Of a stretch of 64,000 nucleotides of DNA, positions 20,604-31,497 are shown in pieces. The number at the start of each line of letters is the position of its first letter. Position 1 is the first letter of the stretch. Both the position numbers and the translations under genes were made by a program. The notes beneath the pieces were generated by a model. The model saw nothing but the letters and a program-made list of their open reading frames with translations. It searched no databases and had not been told where the DNA came from. Origin of the DNA: Eledone cirrhosa. Its lineage: Eukaryota; Mollusca; Cephalopoda; Octopoda; Eledonidae. The stretch covers positions 202,107,196 to 202,171,195 of the forward strand of contig OZ024740.1 in assembly GCA_964016885.1 (NCBI GenBank), read 5' to 3'.

Positions 20604-21534
20604 TCGATTCTTATATATATATATATATCAGGATGAAACCAGTATTAAACTAGTTTGACTGTATTGGAAAGAGTGGGGCTCGACGGCTATATATATATAT
20701 GTATATATAGTAGGAACTAGATACCGAAACAGCAAGAGCTCATCCGTTAGGCCCCAATGTGTGTGCGAATGTATATATATGTGTATATATGTACGTCAAT
20801 ACTCATCTTTTTCCATTTATCTGAGGGTTCTAAACCCCATTATCAGACTAAAATTTCTTTAGTCAAAAAATACGGTGAAAGCTATTCTATTTCTAATTTC
20901 AAACCTGCTCACTGTTTCAAGTAGATATAAATATATATATATGGGAAGGAATAAACATGACCATGATGTCTAGTGATTTCAGCTTGATTTCGTCAAGCCT
21001 TTTCAAGGATGTAAAAGACTTACCAGGGTATGAAAAGACTTGCCAAATACAAGCAAAGTCACTGGGTATCCACGGTCAGATTTATACCTTCCCATTTATA
21101 ACCCCTCTGCCTCATACCTATTTGTGGTCTCCTTGGTCTTGGCACTGCAGGCTTTATACATATATGTGTGTGTGTATGTATATATATATATATATTTAGT
21201 TTTGCATCTATATTGTATCTGTATTATTTTTGACCGTCGGTCAGTCAATGGCAACATTGAGGACCGAGTAAGTTAGATTACCGATATAAAAGACACAGAA
21301 GCAAGAAGCGAAAACCAACCAAACAGTGAGTGTGTTCTGTTATTAATTCTGGCAATATTACACAAATATGACCCTCCTCAAGTATAACAATATATATATT
21401 TACATACATACATTATATGCATATGTATTTGATTATGTATATGTTCTTAAGTTATATTGTGTGTATATATTTATATTTTTATATATCTCTTTGTATGTGC
21501 ATATATATATGTAATCTATCTCTCTCTCTCTCCC

Positions 21535-21567
<33 letters not shown>

Positions 21568-21845
21568 ATGTATATAGATAGATAAAAATTGTATGCACAT
21601 GTGTGTGAGAAATGTCCACTACTAGATTAAAAGAATATTACAATTTATTAAGAAAAGTTTCTTTTAAAACAGATGTCCATAAACTGTACTATATTGTATT
21701 TCGGTATGTATATATATATCTAGTATTTTAGCTGATGCATGTGAAGTGACAATTTCTTATCATCTGTTATTTCTACATATACTTTTATAGGTATATTATA
21801 TGTATGTAGGTATGTATATGTATATATACATTTATACACACACAC

Positions 21846-21885
<40 letters not shown>

Positions 21886-21940
21886 GGTTTGTAAGCTAGC
21901 ATCATATTTTTCTTATCAATATAATCTGTATTATCATTGC
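20604..21940. other. AT-rich sequence with microsatellites
   Basis: TA/TG tracts occur at about 20690-20710, 21160-21195, 21535-21575 and 21840-21880. I see no gene. Short frames such as that at 20957-21199 carry no recognisable domain. Confidence 0.55.
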
Positions 21941-21941
21941 T

Positions 21942-22760
21942 GGATTGGCAGTATCGGTAGAGGGTCGGACGCCATGCTTTGACGCATAGAGTTACGGCCC
22001 TTGCCATTCTGAGTTCAAATCCCGCCGAGGTTAACTTTGCCTTTCATCCTTACGGGGTTGATAAAATAAAGTACCAGTAATGCACTGGGTAATTGCTGGC
22101 CTTGTGCCAAAAGTAGAAACATTTATTATCATTATGGTGGGTTGGCAGAATCATTAGAGTACCAGGCAAAATACCTTGCAGTATTTAGATATGGTCTTTT
22201 ACATTCTGAGTTCAAATCCCACTGTGGTCAACTTTGCCTTTCATCCTTCTAAGGTTGATAAAATAAAGTACCAGTCAAGTACTGGGGTGTATATAATTGA
22301 CTTTCCCCTTCTGGCCTTGTACCAAAAATAGAAACAATTATTATCATTATCTAGGACGGTTGGTTGGTAGGATCGCTAGAGAGTCGGAAGCTATGCTTTA
22401 CAACATAGAGTTACGGCCCTTTACGGTTTGAACTGAAATCCCACCGAGGTTAACTTTGCCTTTCATCCTTTCGGGGGTCGATAAAATAAAGCACCAGTAA
22501 TGCACTGGGGTAATTGCTGGCCTTGTGCCAAAAGTAGAAACAATTATTATTATCATTATTATTCTAGGGCGGTGGATTGGCAGTATCGGTAGAGGGTCGG
22601 ACGCCATGTTTTCCAGCATAGTTACGTCCCTTTACGATCTGAGTTCAAATCCCGCCGAGGTTGACTTTGCCTTTCATCCTTACGGGGTCGATAAAATAAA
22701 GTACCAGTAATGCACTGGATAATTGCTGGCCTTGTGCCTAAAGTAGAAACAATTATTATT
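21942..22760 (+). mobile_element. Chain of four tRNA-derived SINEs
   Basis: Copies lie at 21942-22130, 22136-22345, 22352-22545 and 22564-22760, all in the same orientation. Each ends in 'GTAGAAACA(A)TTATTATT' and is followed at once by the next 'GGNGG(A/G)TTGGCAG' head. The second copy belongs to a diverged subfamily ('AATCATTAGAGTACCAGGCA'), so they were inserted separately. Confidence 0.85.
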
Positions 22761-23070
22761 CTGTATCAATTTTAACCGTTTTTGCTTTTAAGACTTGCTG
22801 AGGTTTCTTGACCAATGAAAACTTTTAATTCCTTATGTAGATTAAATTTGTAACACACCTAATACCTGTCTCTCTGTCTCTTTTTTCCTCTTTCACTCAC
22901 TCACACACAGTTTCTCTCGTTTGAAAGATATAAATATATGATTTGTGACAGTGGAAAAAGAGTCCTTGAAACATTTCTCTGTGTTGATTTAAAAAATCCT
23001 TTTTTTCTTAATTGTGTAGGAAATATGGATTCTTTTTAACTATTTTGTGTGTATGTGCGTGCATATATAT
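22761..23070. other. Non-coding stretch
   Basis: Nothing recognisable. A CT-rich run lies near 22870-22920. Confidence 0.5.
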
Positions 23071-23074
23071 AAGT

Positions 23075-23310
23075 ATGTATATGACATGACAAAATGCACC
23101 CAGCCCACACTGTAAAGTAGTCATATAGGTGACATGACAAAATGCACTCAGTCCACACTGTAAATGTGGTTGGTGTTAGGAAGGGCATCCAGCTATAGAA
23201 ACCAAGCCAAAAGCAGTCCTGTATGAGCAAGGCATGGTCACCTGACCTGGCATTTCTCACAACCGGACAACTCATCTAACCCATGCTAACGTGGAAAATA
23301 CCGCTTTTTG
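23075..23310 (+). mobile_element. LINE 3'-end fragment
   Basis: Two subrepeats of 'GTGACATGACAAAATGCAC(C/T)' are followed by 'CAG(C/T)CCACACTGTAAA', 'GTTAGGAAGGGCATCCAGCT' and 'CCCATGCTAACGTGGAAAAT'. This is the widespread non-coding 3' module of the RTE-like LINEs, or a short derivative of it. Confidence 0.7.
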
Positions 23311-24180
23311 TCGTGTTGCCATGACAAGCACTTCATAGTGTGTGCTGGAGGTTCCACTAGATGTATTTTTTCAGCCTGTTCTCATGAGAGGGTGAGGTGG
23401 GTGATTTAGAGGTGGGGGGGGGGTGCATACCACATTTATGCTTCAGCTTCAGCCTGTGTCCATGGGAAGGCGGGTCTTCTGTATTACTGCATATATATAT
23501 CATCATCATCATCATCATCGTCATCTCCGTTTCACGTCCATGTTTCCATGGTAGTTATAAATTAGATAGAAGGGCACCCAATATTGAATACAAGAATTTA
23601 TTAAACTACTCTAAATACAAAATGTTTTGCTTTGTAATATTGTTTGCTTACAGAAACTGTTTTGATATATTAAATATAGTCAACTCTTTTTTAACAAATC
23701 TAACTTGTTCCTGTATCTCATTTGTTATCAATTGAAATATATGTATTTGTCCCCAAACCTCATTCAATACTGGAAGTCTACACCCAAAACACCATCATTG
23801 TCATCATCATCAGTGTTTTACATCTATTTTCCATACTGGCATGGGTTAAACAGGTTGTCGCATTCTGTAAGTTGACCGGTCAGATGACTATGCCTTGGCC
23901 ATACATTCCATTTTAGCATGGTCTCTATGGCTTGTTGTCTTTCCTTACAGCATGTAGGGAGTGCTTTTTATTGTGTGACCAGCACTATAATTTTACTGCA
24001 TGTACTGGGTGCTTTTTATTGTGTGACCAGCACTACCACCATACAGGATGGACTGAGTGCTTTTTATTGTGTGACCAGCACTATAATTTTACTGCATGTA
24101 CTGGGTGCTTTTTGCTGATGGACCAGCACTACCACCTTACAGGATGGATTGGGTGCTTTTTATCATAGCACCAGCACAGA
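23311..24180 (-). mobile_element. Cluster of LINE 3'-end fragments with subrepeats
   Basis: Pieces at 23311-23480, 23500-23555 and 23795-24180 carry (ATC)n tails, 'GGGAAGGCGGGTCTTCTGTA' and a block of about 40-80 bp subrepeats 'TACTGGGTGCTTTTTATTGT' (23950-24160). All read as the reverse of the plus-strand 3' module at 23075-23310. Confidence 0.65.
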
Positions 24181-24214
24181 CATATTTTTCAAAAGCAAAC
24201 ATACCCATAAGAGT

Positions 24215-24450
24215 TTCATCATCATCATCACCATCACCATTTAATGTTTTTTTTTGCATGCTTACACAGGTCAGACAGGTTGTCACATTATGAGATTAGT
24301 CAGGTCAGGTGTTTAGGTCTTTGTTTCTACAGCTGAATGCCCTCCTAATGCCAACCACATTACAGCATTAACTGGGTACTTTTCATTGTGGTACCAAAAT
24401 CACCCCCTAACAGGATGGACTGGGTGCTTTTTCATCATGGTACCAGCTTG
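24215..24450 (-). mobile_element. LINE 3'-end fragment
   Basis: The (ATC)n run at 24216-24235 and 'TGGACTGGGTGCTTTTTCAT' near 24416 mark the same 3' module on the minus strand. Confidence 0.65.
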
Positions 24451-24469
24451 ACCACCAAAACCAAATTAT

Positions 24470-24582
24470 AAATATAAATATGAACAGTCCTATACGAGCG
24501 AGATATGATCACCCGACCCAACTTGCCCCAAATGGAACAAACCTATCTAACCCATGCTAGCGTGGAAGGTAAACATTAAACG

Positions 24583-24617
<35 letters not shown>
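24470..24617 (+). mobile_element. LINE 3'-end fragment with (ATG)n tail
   Basis: 'AACCCATGCTAGCGTGGAAG' leads into a run of about 11 ATG/GAT triplets at 24583-24617, the tail expected at the 3' end of this LINE group. With the preceding minus-strand copy it forms an inverted pair. Confidence 0.75.
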
Positions 24618-24915
24618 TGCATATAATAAAAACAATGTAATAAGTGTACAATAAGGTAACAAATTGTAAGAATAAATAAACAGAAAGAAAAAATCTGCTT
24701 TGAACTTGTTTTGTTTATGTTAGCAGCTCAATCTTTCATAAGCTTAGTTTTTAATTTGTCATTTTTGTATGAAATCTTGTTAACATGATTTCATTTGTTC
24801 CTTTGATAAATCATTGGAAAAGGATTCCTTACCATGACCTTTCTTACAACAGACATTTGTAAGGGTGCACTGTATCTAAATCTTATTGTCTTTACTGGGA
24901 GAGAGGAATATATTA
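24618..24915. other. AT-rich non-coding stretch
   Basis: Nothing recognisable. Confidence 0.5.
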
Positions 24916-25150
24916 TCATTACTGGCAGAGAATATTGGTAGATATGTTAGAATATTGGACAAAATTCCTTGCAATATTTATTCTGGCTCTTTGTCTTCTG
25001 AGTTCAGATTCTGCCACGGTCAACTTTGCTCTTCATCTTTTCAAAATCAATAAATATAGCAATATAGCACCAGTCTAGGGTGAATTAGTGGAAATGCTAA
25101 AGAGTTGTGTGAGATGCCTTGTGGTATTTATTTCAGTCCTTTGTATGATG
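24916..25150 (+). mobile_element. Old diverged SINE copies
   Basis: 'GGCAGAGAATATTGGTAGAT', 'CTGAGTTCAGATTCTGCCAC' and 'CTTTGCTCTTCATC' follow the same order as the common SINE but with many changes. A second partial head begins near 25085. Confidence 0.6.
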
Positions 25151-25261
25151 GTGGTGGTGGAGAGTTTGATGACTGCAATAGCGGAGAGAAGAACCTGGTG
25201 AAAGGAGCTCAATAAATCCAACAGACCAGAGACCATATACAGATGTGTTCAATGTGACAGA

Positions 25262-25439
25262 GACTGTCACTCACAAATAGATCTGTTTAGCCACCAGAGA
25301 CACTGCTCCAGCTGAGCTGACACTGTCACTCACGTATAGGTCTGTTTAGCCACCAGAGACACTGCTCCAGCTGAGCTGACACTGTCACTCACATATAGGT
25401 CTGTTTAGCCACCAGAGACACTGCTCCAGCTGAGCTGAC
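25262..25439 (+). repeat. 59-bp tandem repeat, three copies
   Basis: The unit ACTGTCACTCAC(A/G)(A/T)ATAG, then GTCTGTTTAGCCACCAGAGA and ACTGCTCCAGCTGAGCTGAC, is repeated three times with very few differences, so the expansion is recent. Confidence 0.9.
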
Positions 25440-25644
25440 AACAGGACACTACCCATGGTCAGCCTGATCGAAGGAGGCTTTAGACTAGACTAGGTGGTGG
25501 TAATGATATCAATGATTAGAGTGATGACAGTGTTTATGTTAATGGTGACGTGACATGAAAGGGTTCAAATAAATACATTTTTATATTAAGCTACTAAAGT
25601 ACTGTCACTTATTTTCTTGTTATTATTTAAATAATTCTAAATGA

Positions 25645-25815
25645 TAAAGGTAAAGCTGTGTGATTAAGGAATTTGCTTTCACAACCACGTAGTTCTGGGT
25701 TCTCTCATATTTTGTGGCACCTTGAGAAAATGTCTTCTACTATAGCCCCTAGTTGATCAATGCCTTGTGAGTGAAATTTGGTTGACGGAAAATGCAGAAG
25801 CCCATCGCATATATA
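25645..25815 (+). mobile_element. tRNA-derived SINE, second family
   Basis: 'GTGTGATTAAGGAATTTGCT' (A-box region) and 'TAGTTCTGGGTTCTCTC' (B-box region) resemble a tRNA head. The body 'TGTCTTCTACTATAGCCCCT' and 'TTGTGAGTGAAATTTGGT' also appears at 48935-49200. It ends in a (TA)n tail at 25810. Confidence 0.75.
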
Positions 25816-25910
25816 TATATACTTTTTTTTCACTATATTTATATATATAGATAGATATAGTGAAAAAAATGTGTGGATGTTAGAATGCTATACAGATCCC
25901 ATTATATAAG

Positions 25911-26175
25911 AAAAATGATTTTTAAAAAAAGGGTTTGAAAAGCGCACCTGGTACATATATAAAGGATCTTTATAACATGTATAACAATTGATGTTAGCAA
26001 AGCCTGCTTTTTCTGTTTCGGATTATCAAAACATTTGTTATTAGGTTAAATTGTTTTTATGATAATCTGAAACGGAGAAAGCAGGCTTTGCTAACATTAA
26101 TTTTTGAACATGTTATAAAGACCTTTTTATATATACCAGGTGTGTTTTTCAAACCCATTTTTTAAAATCATTTTC
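25911..26175. mobile_element. Foldback element, about 120-bp arms
   Basis: Outer arm pieces 'AAAATGATTTTTAAAAAAAG' and 'AAAATCATTTT' and inner pieces 'GTTAGCAAAGCCTGCTTT' and 'AAAGCAGGCTTTGCTAAC' pair across a short AT-rich centre near 26035-26050. It is non-coding. It lies about 50 bases from (TA)n on the left and about 10 on the right (26186-26232). Confidence 0.85.
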
Positions 26176-26181
26176 CTTTGC

Positions 26182-26185
<4 letters not shown>

Positions 26186-26232
<47 letters not shown>
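26186..26232. repeat. (TA)n microsatellite
   Basis: About 23 TA units border the foldback element. Confidence 0.9.
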
Positions 26233-26241
<9 letters not shown>

Positions 26242-26588
26242 ATATGAGTGTCTGTGTCTGTTTTTAGAGAAAATAAAGCGTTTTGGTTGTTTGATCTGTG
26301 AACATACTGGAAAGAGAGGAAGAGGAAGAGAGTAAGATGTTTACATAGATCTCTGTACTGGAACAACAACAATATACAATTGTGGCATCTTTATTGGAAT
26401 TTTTAATAAAAGAAATTATAGAATTATTTTATAGTAAACGGGATTTATCAATTGAATCAAAGACAATGTGTGTCATGTACAAAATGTGATAGTTGTACCA
26501 GAATACACAATCACTTCCATTAAGATTATCGCACATTATCTATAAGACATACAAACAAAAAAATATCTAAGGCTGCATTATGAACTAA

Positions 26589-26760
26589 GCTGGGAATTGG
26601 CAGGGTCATTAGCACACCAGATAGAGTGTTTCATAGTATTGTTTCAGCTCTCTGCCAAAGTCAACTTTGCCTTTCATCCTTTCTTGGTCAATAAATAAAG
26701 TACCTGTTTCATACTTGGCTTGGCTTCCCCTCCTCTCTAAAAGAAATTAGCTCTGTTCCT
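26589..26760 (+). mobile_element. Diverged tRNA-derived SINE
   Basis: 'GAATTGGCAGGGTCATTAGC' head, then 'CAACTTTGCCTTTCATCCTT' and 'CAATAAATAAAGTACCTG'. It lacks part of the B-box segment. Confidence 0.7.
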
Positions 26761-26857
26761 TCCTGGAGAAAGATGGGCTCCAGTAATTTTAGGTTTAAAT
26801 ACCCAAAGCTGTTTGTTATGACAGAGCCTCTACAACTCTAGTGGGAGTTACCCAACA

Positions 26858-27247
26858 TTGGATTGGTAGTATTGGTAGGTGGTCGGACGCCATGCTTTGA
26901 CGTATAGAGTTACGGCCCTTGCCATTCTGAGTTCAAATCCCGCCGAGGTTAACTTTGCCTTTCATCCTTACGAGGTCGATAAAATAAAGTACCAGTAATG
27001 CACTGGGTAATTGCTGGCCGTATGCCAAAAGTAGAAACAATTATTAACTAATGAATGGTGGATTGGCAGTATTGGTAGAGGGTCGGACACCATGCTTTGA
27101 AGCATAGAGTTACCTCCCTTTATGATCTGAGTTCAAATCCCACCGAGGTTAACTTTGCCTTTCATCCTTACAGGGTCGATAAAATAAAGTACCAGTAATA
27201 CACTGGGATAATTGCTGGCCGTATGCCAAAAGTAGAAACAATTATTA
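26858..27247 (+). mobile_element. Two adjacent tRNA-derived SINEs
   Basis: Copies at 26858-27045 and 27055-27247 are closely similar, and both end in 'GCCAAAAGTAGAAACAATTA' followed by TTAACTAATGAAT. That shared 3' flank suggests either a target duplication or tandem duplication of the whole unit. Confidence 0.85.
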
Positions 27248-27261
27248 ACTAATGAATTTCT

Positions 27262-27382
27262 AACAATAATCAGTTCTGTATGAGCAAGACATGGTCACTT
27301 GAATTAACATTGCTCACAACAGGACATCCCGTCTAACCCATGCTAGCATAGAAAAATGGATGTTAAACAGTGATGATGATTA
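27262..27382 (+). mobile_element. LINE 3'-end fragment
   Basis: 'CAGTTCTGTATGAGCAAGAC', 'CCCATGCTAGCATAGAAAAA' and a short TGATGATGAT tail identify the 3' module of the RTE-like LINE. Confidence 0.7.
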
Positions 27383-27704
27383 TCAGCTTATTTAATAACC
27401 ATGGTAGCTGGAACTGGAACTGGTAGTATTACCATGAGGGACAGCATCCAAATCTTCTTGTTTCAAGGTAGTAAGACTCTGGAATGCGACCTACAGAGAT
27501 ACTTTCTCCATCAGTGTCAGACCCAGGTTCCATGACCAACAAGCTAAAGATCAGAAGCTGTCAAAATACTTTCCAATAGGTTTATCATCAAACCTATAGT
27601 AGTGAAACCTATGATCGAGATTGAGATGGAGATGGCCATCTACAAGAATGAACCCGGTGAGATTGACTGCCTTTTTCAGTGTATCTTCATCATCATTCTC
27701 CTCT

Positions 27705-28035
27705 TTAACCCTTTAGCATTTAAACTGGCCATATCCAGCCAGAATTCTCTCACCTCTTTCTGTTCAAACCGACCATAACCAGACACTCATACTGACATTA
27801 AGGTATTGTTCTCAAAATAGATAATAACATCAAAATCTCGTAGATTCCATAGCATTTATAAAATAATAATAATGAAATTATTGTGTACAGTGCTCAGGTG
27901 CACTAAACTGGCCATATCCAGCCAGAAATCTCTCACCTCTTTCTCTTTAAGCTGGCCATAACTGGCCACTCATACTGACATAAGGTATTGTTCTCAAAAT
28001 ATAATAGTAGAGTAATGTAAATGCTAAAGGCTTAA
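27705..28035 (-). mobile_element. TTAA MITE family 2, with nested LINE tip
   Basis: The end TTAACCCTTTAGCATTTAAA at 27705 and the end ATGCTAAAGGCTTAA at 28021-28035 match family 2 (48447-48656) in reverse. The subterminal 'CTGGCCATATCCAGCCAG' part occurs twice, because 'AATGAAATTATTGTGTACAG' and 'TGCTCAGGTGCAC', the 3' tip of the CR1-like LINE, interrupt it at about 27866-27905. The arrangement implies an insertion with local duplication. Confidence 0.75.
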
Positions 28036-28470
28036 ACATTTGTCATGCTGTCAAGTGGGACCATGAAGCAACCACAATAAAATAACATATTCTCTAAAAT
28101 ATTCTACTTAATAAAACATAGTGAATGTTTCTCTTGGAAGCAATGTCAGGCCAGATCAATATAATCCATATTACACAGAAAGTAAACACATTTAGGATAG
28201 AAATATTTCCCATCATTATAAATATTTAATCAATATGGTGTAGATATCTTTATTTTTTAAAAAAATACATGTTTTACTTTTACAAAAAAAGTACTTCAGA
28301 GCCATTTTTAGATATAATTTTTAATATAAAACAGTTTAAATTTAAAAAGAAAAACTAAAAAATAATTAAAGTAATATTTCTACATTTTTAATGAACTGAT
28401 TGATGACTTTAAATTAAGAATATTTAAATTAACAGCAAGTATTTATGGTCATTTTCCTGCTAAAGTAGTG
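28036..28470. other. AT-rich non-coding stretch
   Basis: Nothing recognisable. A-rich and T-rich runs lie around 28250-28390. Confidence 0.5.
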
Positions 28471-28479
28471 ATTCCCCTT

Positions 28480-28900
28480 GCAGGATACCATGAAAGGCTT
28501 CTTACTCGTTGTAAGGCCCTTTCTGGAACAATGCTTTATGGCTATCAACCCTTTCTGGTGCCAACACTATTAGTTACTTTGTACAGTATATCAATTTTAA
28601 ACCAGATACACATAAGTAACAATATTATATCAGATAAATCTATTTTAATATTTGAAACATTCGGGGTGGACTGGATGCTTTTTCTCATGTCACCAGCATG
28701 ACTGCTATACAGGGTGGACTGGGAGCCTCTTGAGTTATCAACACAACCATCTTACAGTGTGGATTAGGAGCTGCCTCTTATGTTACCAGTATGACCACTT
28801 TATAGGATGAATTGGGTGATTTTGTTATTACGACACTAGATCACCATACAGGGTGAACAAAGTACTATTTTGTTGTGGCAACAGCATTATGGGGTGGGGA
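28480..28900 (-). mobile_element. LINE 3'-end module, diverged, with subrepeats
   Basis: Several diverged 'CAGGGTGGACTGGGAGC' and 'ACCAGCATGACTGCTATACA' subrepeats occur at about 45-base intervals (28660-28870), as in the 3' modules near 24 kb. Confidence 0.55.
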
Positions 28901-29114
28901 AAGCTAATTTGAAGCATGTCCAGGTTTCCATGTTTGTATGCATGGGTTGAAAAGGACAGGAGAGTGGAAAGTGGGGGAGGAGAAGGAGTATGCAAGTTGG
29001 ACATGAATGAAGTGAATGGGAAATTTAGTTGATGAAGGTGGTGTATTAAGACTGGAAAGGGTGAATGGGAAGAGTTAGAGAGACGATTGGTATAGACTAG
29101 AGTCCTCTACATGT

Positions 29115-29325
29115 TTGTTTCATCCTGTATACATAGGAAGGTGGGTCTTCAGCAGTTCGACATAACACCAGAGATCGCGATCCAGTGTCATCTCCTTTGA
29201 GAGGTTTAATTGTGAAAGGTCAGCTTTTATCACTTCATTCCTAGGTCTTCCTCTTCCATAGCTTCCATAAACTTTGAGCATCCTACACCTTTTTACACAC
29301 AAGAGATGTTGTTCAGGCATATCAC
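29115..29325 (-). pseudogene. RTE-like LINE C-terminal fragment
   Basis: The minus-strand frame reads 'GRGRPRNEVIKADL' and 'LSKEMTLDRDLW', matching the C-terminus of the RTE-like protein ('RPRKTWDELINSDI', 'SKTMSLDRDLWRYS' at 60560-60650). Only about 60 residues remain. Confidence 0.75.
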
Positions 29326-29369
29326 ATATTAGCAGTGGAGATCGGTGTTCTCAAAATACCATAGCCAGA

Positions 29370-29490
29370 GTGAAAATGTGATGGAAAAAGTTCAGATAAC
29401 TATTAATGCTGCTAACTACAAAGGGGTTTTCCCTCAAAATGAAAAGCAGATTATATGATAATTGTGTACAAACAGAAGGCATATATGATA
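29370..29490 (+). pseudogene. RTE-like LINE thumb-region fragment
   Basis: The plus-strand frame reads 'TTKGFSLKMKSRLYDNCVQT', matching 'KSFSLKMKGRLYDACIQT' in the copy at 63615-63665. Orientation is opposite to the neighbouring fragment, which suggests an inversion during or after insertion. Confidence 0.7.
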
Positions 29491-29762
29491 TACCTGCTGT
29501 AACCTGGATGGACTACATCCCTTCAACAGCAGGCATATCAAAATCCCAAAACAAAAACAATGTTTACATTTTCTGTCTGAAGAAAATGCATTAAATAACT
29601 ATTACATAAGGACATTTTAATGCCTATGAAATGTGCACAATGGGCGTGATATAAGACAATAAACTGAAGTGAAATATGTAATACTGTCTCTCTTCTTCTT
29701 ACTTAATATATATTTATATATATGTGTGTGTGTGTGTTTCTATATACATTATAAATATATAT

Positions 29763-30130
29763 ATAGGAAAAGAAGTTAAAAATGCATTTGGAGTCTTTAA
29801 GATTTATTAATAATAATTTTTCTCATTTAAAAAATGTACGATTTTCAAAAGTTAAGTGAGATGGAGAGATATGTCTTGCATCTGATGTTTTGGGAAATTT
29901 CTTTCTGTTTTATTCAAAAATTGGCTCAGATTGATATCTGTTTAAAGTACAAATAGCAAGCTGAGCCACTGTTTCTGCATAAAATGGATAGAAATTTCAA
30001 ATGTGAGACACATCATCACATAGCCACATATCTCTCTATCTCACTTAACTTTTGAAAACCATACAAACGTGAAACCATCAAAATCATCTTAAAGACTCCA
30101 ATTGCATTTTCAATTTCTTTTTCCTATATT
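29763..30130. mobile_element. Foldback/MITE with about 40-bp inverted ends
   Basis: 'AAAATGCATTTGGAGTCTTT' near the left and 'AAAGACTCCAATTGCATTTT' near the right pair as imperfect terminal inverted repeats starting at 'AGGAAAAGAAGTTAA'. Inside, 'TTTTCAAAAGTTAAGTGAGA' is itself inverted near 30050. A related copy is at 40126-40335. TA tracts lie on both sides. Confidence 0.75.
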
Positions 30131-30165
30131 TTTACCTGTGTGAGATATATAAACAAAACCTTACT

Positions 30166-30167
<2 letters not shown>

Positions 30168-30252
<85 letters not shown>
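30168..30252. repeat. (TA)n microsatellite
   Basis: About 42 uninterrupted TA units. Confidence 0.95.
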
Positions 30253-30253
<1 letters not shown>

Positions 30254-30256
<3 letters not shown>

Positions 30257-30662
30257 TGAATGTATGTATAGTATATTTAGTAATATACTGTATGTTTAAT
30301 TAAAAACATTTTGAAGACCTTGCGCTATTATTTTAAAGTAGTGACTATGTCCCTTACTTCATTTTTCAGCAAAGGAAGGGAGAGAAGCTGACAGATCTGT
30401 TTCACACTCTTGGTGTTCCTCAGAGCAACGTACACGCCGACCTCTGCCAAAAATTATAGAGGCTGGATTCTTATAGAATTCCAGTAATAATCAGGAACTG
30501 ACTATACAGAGCAATTGCGGGTCTAGCAAAAATTAAAAATTAGGATTGGTGCTCTGAAATAGCGATGTATACATGAATGTTTTTAATTAAACATACAGTA
30601 TATTACCAAATATACTATACATACATTCATGTATACATCGCTATTTCAGAGCACTAATCCTA

Positions 30663-30668
<6 letters not shown>
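30254..30668. mobile_element. Snapback element with two interlocked palindromes
   Basis: Segment A (30254-30309, 'TATACTGTATGTTTAATTAA' type) recurs inverted at 30577-30626. That inverted copy is itself flanked by a second inverted pair, 'GCTCTGAAATAGCGATGTAT' (30548-30580) and 'ATACATCGCTATTTCAGAGC' (30630-30660). The element lies between two (TA)n arrays. The unique 220-base core is non-coding. Confidence 0.8.

Positions 30669-30718
<50 letters not shown>
30664..30718. repeat. (TA)n microsatellite
   Basis: About 27 TA units separate the snapback element from the large foldback element. Confidence 0.95.
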
Positions 30719-30722
<4 letters not shown>

Positions 30723-31432
30723 AGATTTGAATGGATACAGTTTAGTTGAAAGGAATTTATTGACACGTGTTTCTATAACAGTTACATAACCTAAAACAGC
30801 TGCTATCTACAAACTTTTAGTTATGCAGACATTCAATATTTCAATGTTATTATTTACTGTCATTTCATCAGAATAATATTACTGAGGACCTATTTAGTTT
30901 TTATAGAGAATATTAGGAGGGAGGGGTGAAGTTGTTAGAAGAATAGTTGAAGGAGTGGTTTTTCGATAGCAGTGAGAATTCTTGGTGGCAGTGAGTAATT
31001 AGATTCCCATCTGTTGTTTTGACATTTTTTATAGAATATATTATTGGTTATTTTTCTAAATCTATAGAAGGATTAGAGATAGTAAAGATATGCGTGGTTG
31101 GTTTTGTGTTTGCACTTAATTAACATTCAGACTTAAATTTTTCTTTCAAGTGTACGTATCCTTTCACCCACGCATTCACAAACAAATATATTTGCACACC
31201 TCTACAAAATACATATACTCACAATTCACATATTCATACTTACATATATATACACATGCATACACATATATATACACACATGTATTCATGTACATACATA
31301 CGCGCTCATGTGTATACATTTTCGTACTCAACTTACCTTTATATACACACGTATAGACACACACATATATACATACATACTCTAGTCCATGTGTACACAC
31401 ATACACATACATACACATCCATATACACATAT

Positions 31433-31497
<65 letters not shown>

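Noticed and set aside
21942..22760. True tRNA genes in the SINE heads
   Set aside because: The heads keep A- and B-box-like parts, but I see no full cloverleaf, and they are always followed by the SINE body.
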